DNA of 32,675 nt. Source: Gammaproteobacteria bacterium (GTDB lineage: Bacteria > Pseudomonadota > Gammaproteobacteria > UBA6429 > Thiohalophilaceae). This document shows positions 32,642 to 32,675 of this stretch, piece after piece (within the stretch, counting starts at the first letter, position 1; each line of letters begins with the position of its first letter). Location: assembly GCA_023135195.1 (NCBI GenBank), contig JAGLTQ010000059.1, forward strand, positions 1 through 32,675, given 5' to 3'. A program made the translations under genes and the position numbers. The notes beneath the pieces were generated by a model, which worked only from the letters and a program-made list of their open reading frames with translations, made no database searches and was not told the origin of the DNA.

Positions 32642-32675
32642 GTAGAGTAATGCAGGACAATTCCATGGATGGAAT
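32642..32675 (+). repeat. Dispersed CATGGATGG repeat, copy 3 (cut by window end)
   Basis: GTAGAGTAATGCAGGACAAT followed by TCCATGGATGGAAT is the reverse complement of the core of copies 1 and 2. The preceding 32580-32641 contains looser units (AACATGGATGTTC and ACAGGGATGTAGGAGG), as in copy 2. The repeat continues beyond the window. Confidence 0.7.

Overview
The window is a low-GC stretch from a gammaproteobacterium. The order pepP-ubiH-ubiI (aerobic ubiquinone hydroxylation), a TorF-like porin, a proteobacterial-type GlcDEF complex and malate synthase G support this; I cannot place it to family. Long AT-rich spacers carry several families of dispersed repeats.

Layout. Positions 1-4770 (+): 5'-truncated pepP, then ubiH, ubiI and a small coupled ORF, with repeats between the genes. 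Positions 4771-8284: an accessory region with a membrane protein bearing an HELLH zinc-protease motif, a lipoprotein, a secreted basic-tailed protein that seems to start at ATC, and two decayed remnants, one resembling the bufferin BufA (DUF2282) family. Positions 8230-22763 (-): a large catabolic block. Its first operon encodes a phosphoketolase-like TPP enzyme, a DUF1537 acid-sugar kinase and a DctPQM TRAP transporter, closed by a clear hairpin terminator. The second unit is glcD-glcE-glcF, a GarR/GlxR-type reductase, an MmsA/IolA-type aldehyde dehydrogenase and a coupled SAM methyltransferase. Positions 23015-23776 (+): a divergent IclR regulator beside a duplicated double operator, followed by a 214-bp MITE-like element with a 9-bp target duplication that contains the iclR stop codon. 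Positions 24288-27161 (-): lutABC for L-lactate oxidation. Positions 27278-30261 (+): a small FAH/2-keto-4-pentenoate hydratase-like protein and malate synthase G. Positions 30479-32459 (+): a TorF-like porin and a CPA1 Na+/H+ antiporter. The window ends inside another repeat copy.

How it fits together. GlcDEF makes glyoxylate from glycolate, malate synthase joins glyoxylate to acetyl-CoA, and LutABC turns lactate into pyruvate, so the locus handles C2/C3 hydroxy acids. The unexplained core is the IclR-flanked operon that pairs a phosphoketolase-like enzyme with a DUF1537 kinase and a TRAP importer, without the aldolase/decarboxylase (OtnC) that normally follows such a kinase. I infer an undescribed acid-sugar or hydroxy-acid pathway in which the phosphorylated intermediate is split by TPP chemistry into C2 units that feed GlcDEF and malate synthase. 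No substrate can be proven from sequence.
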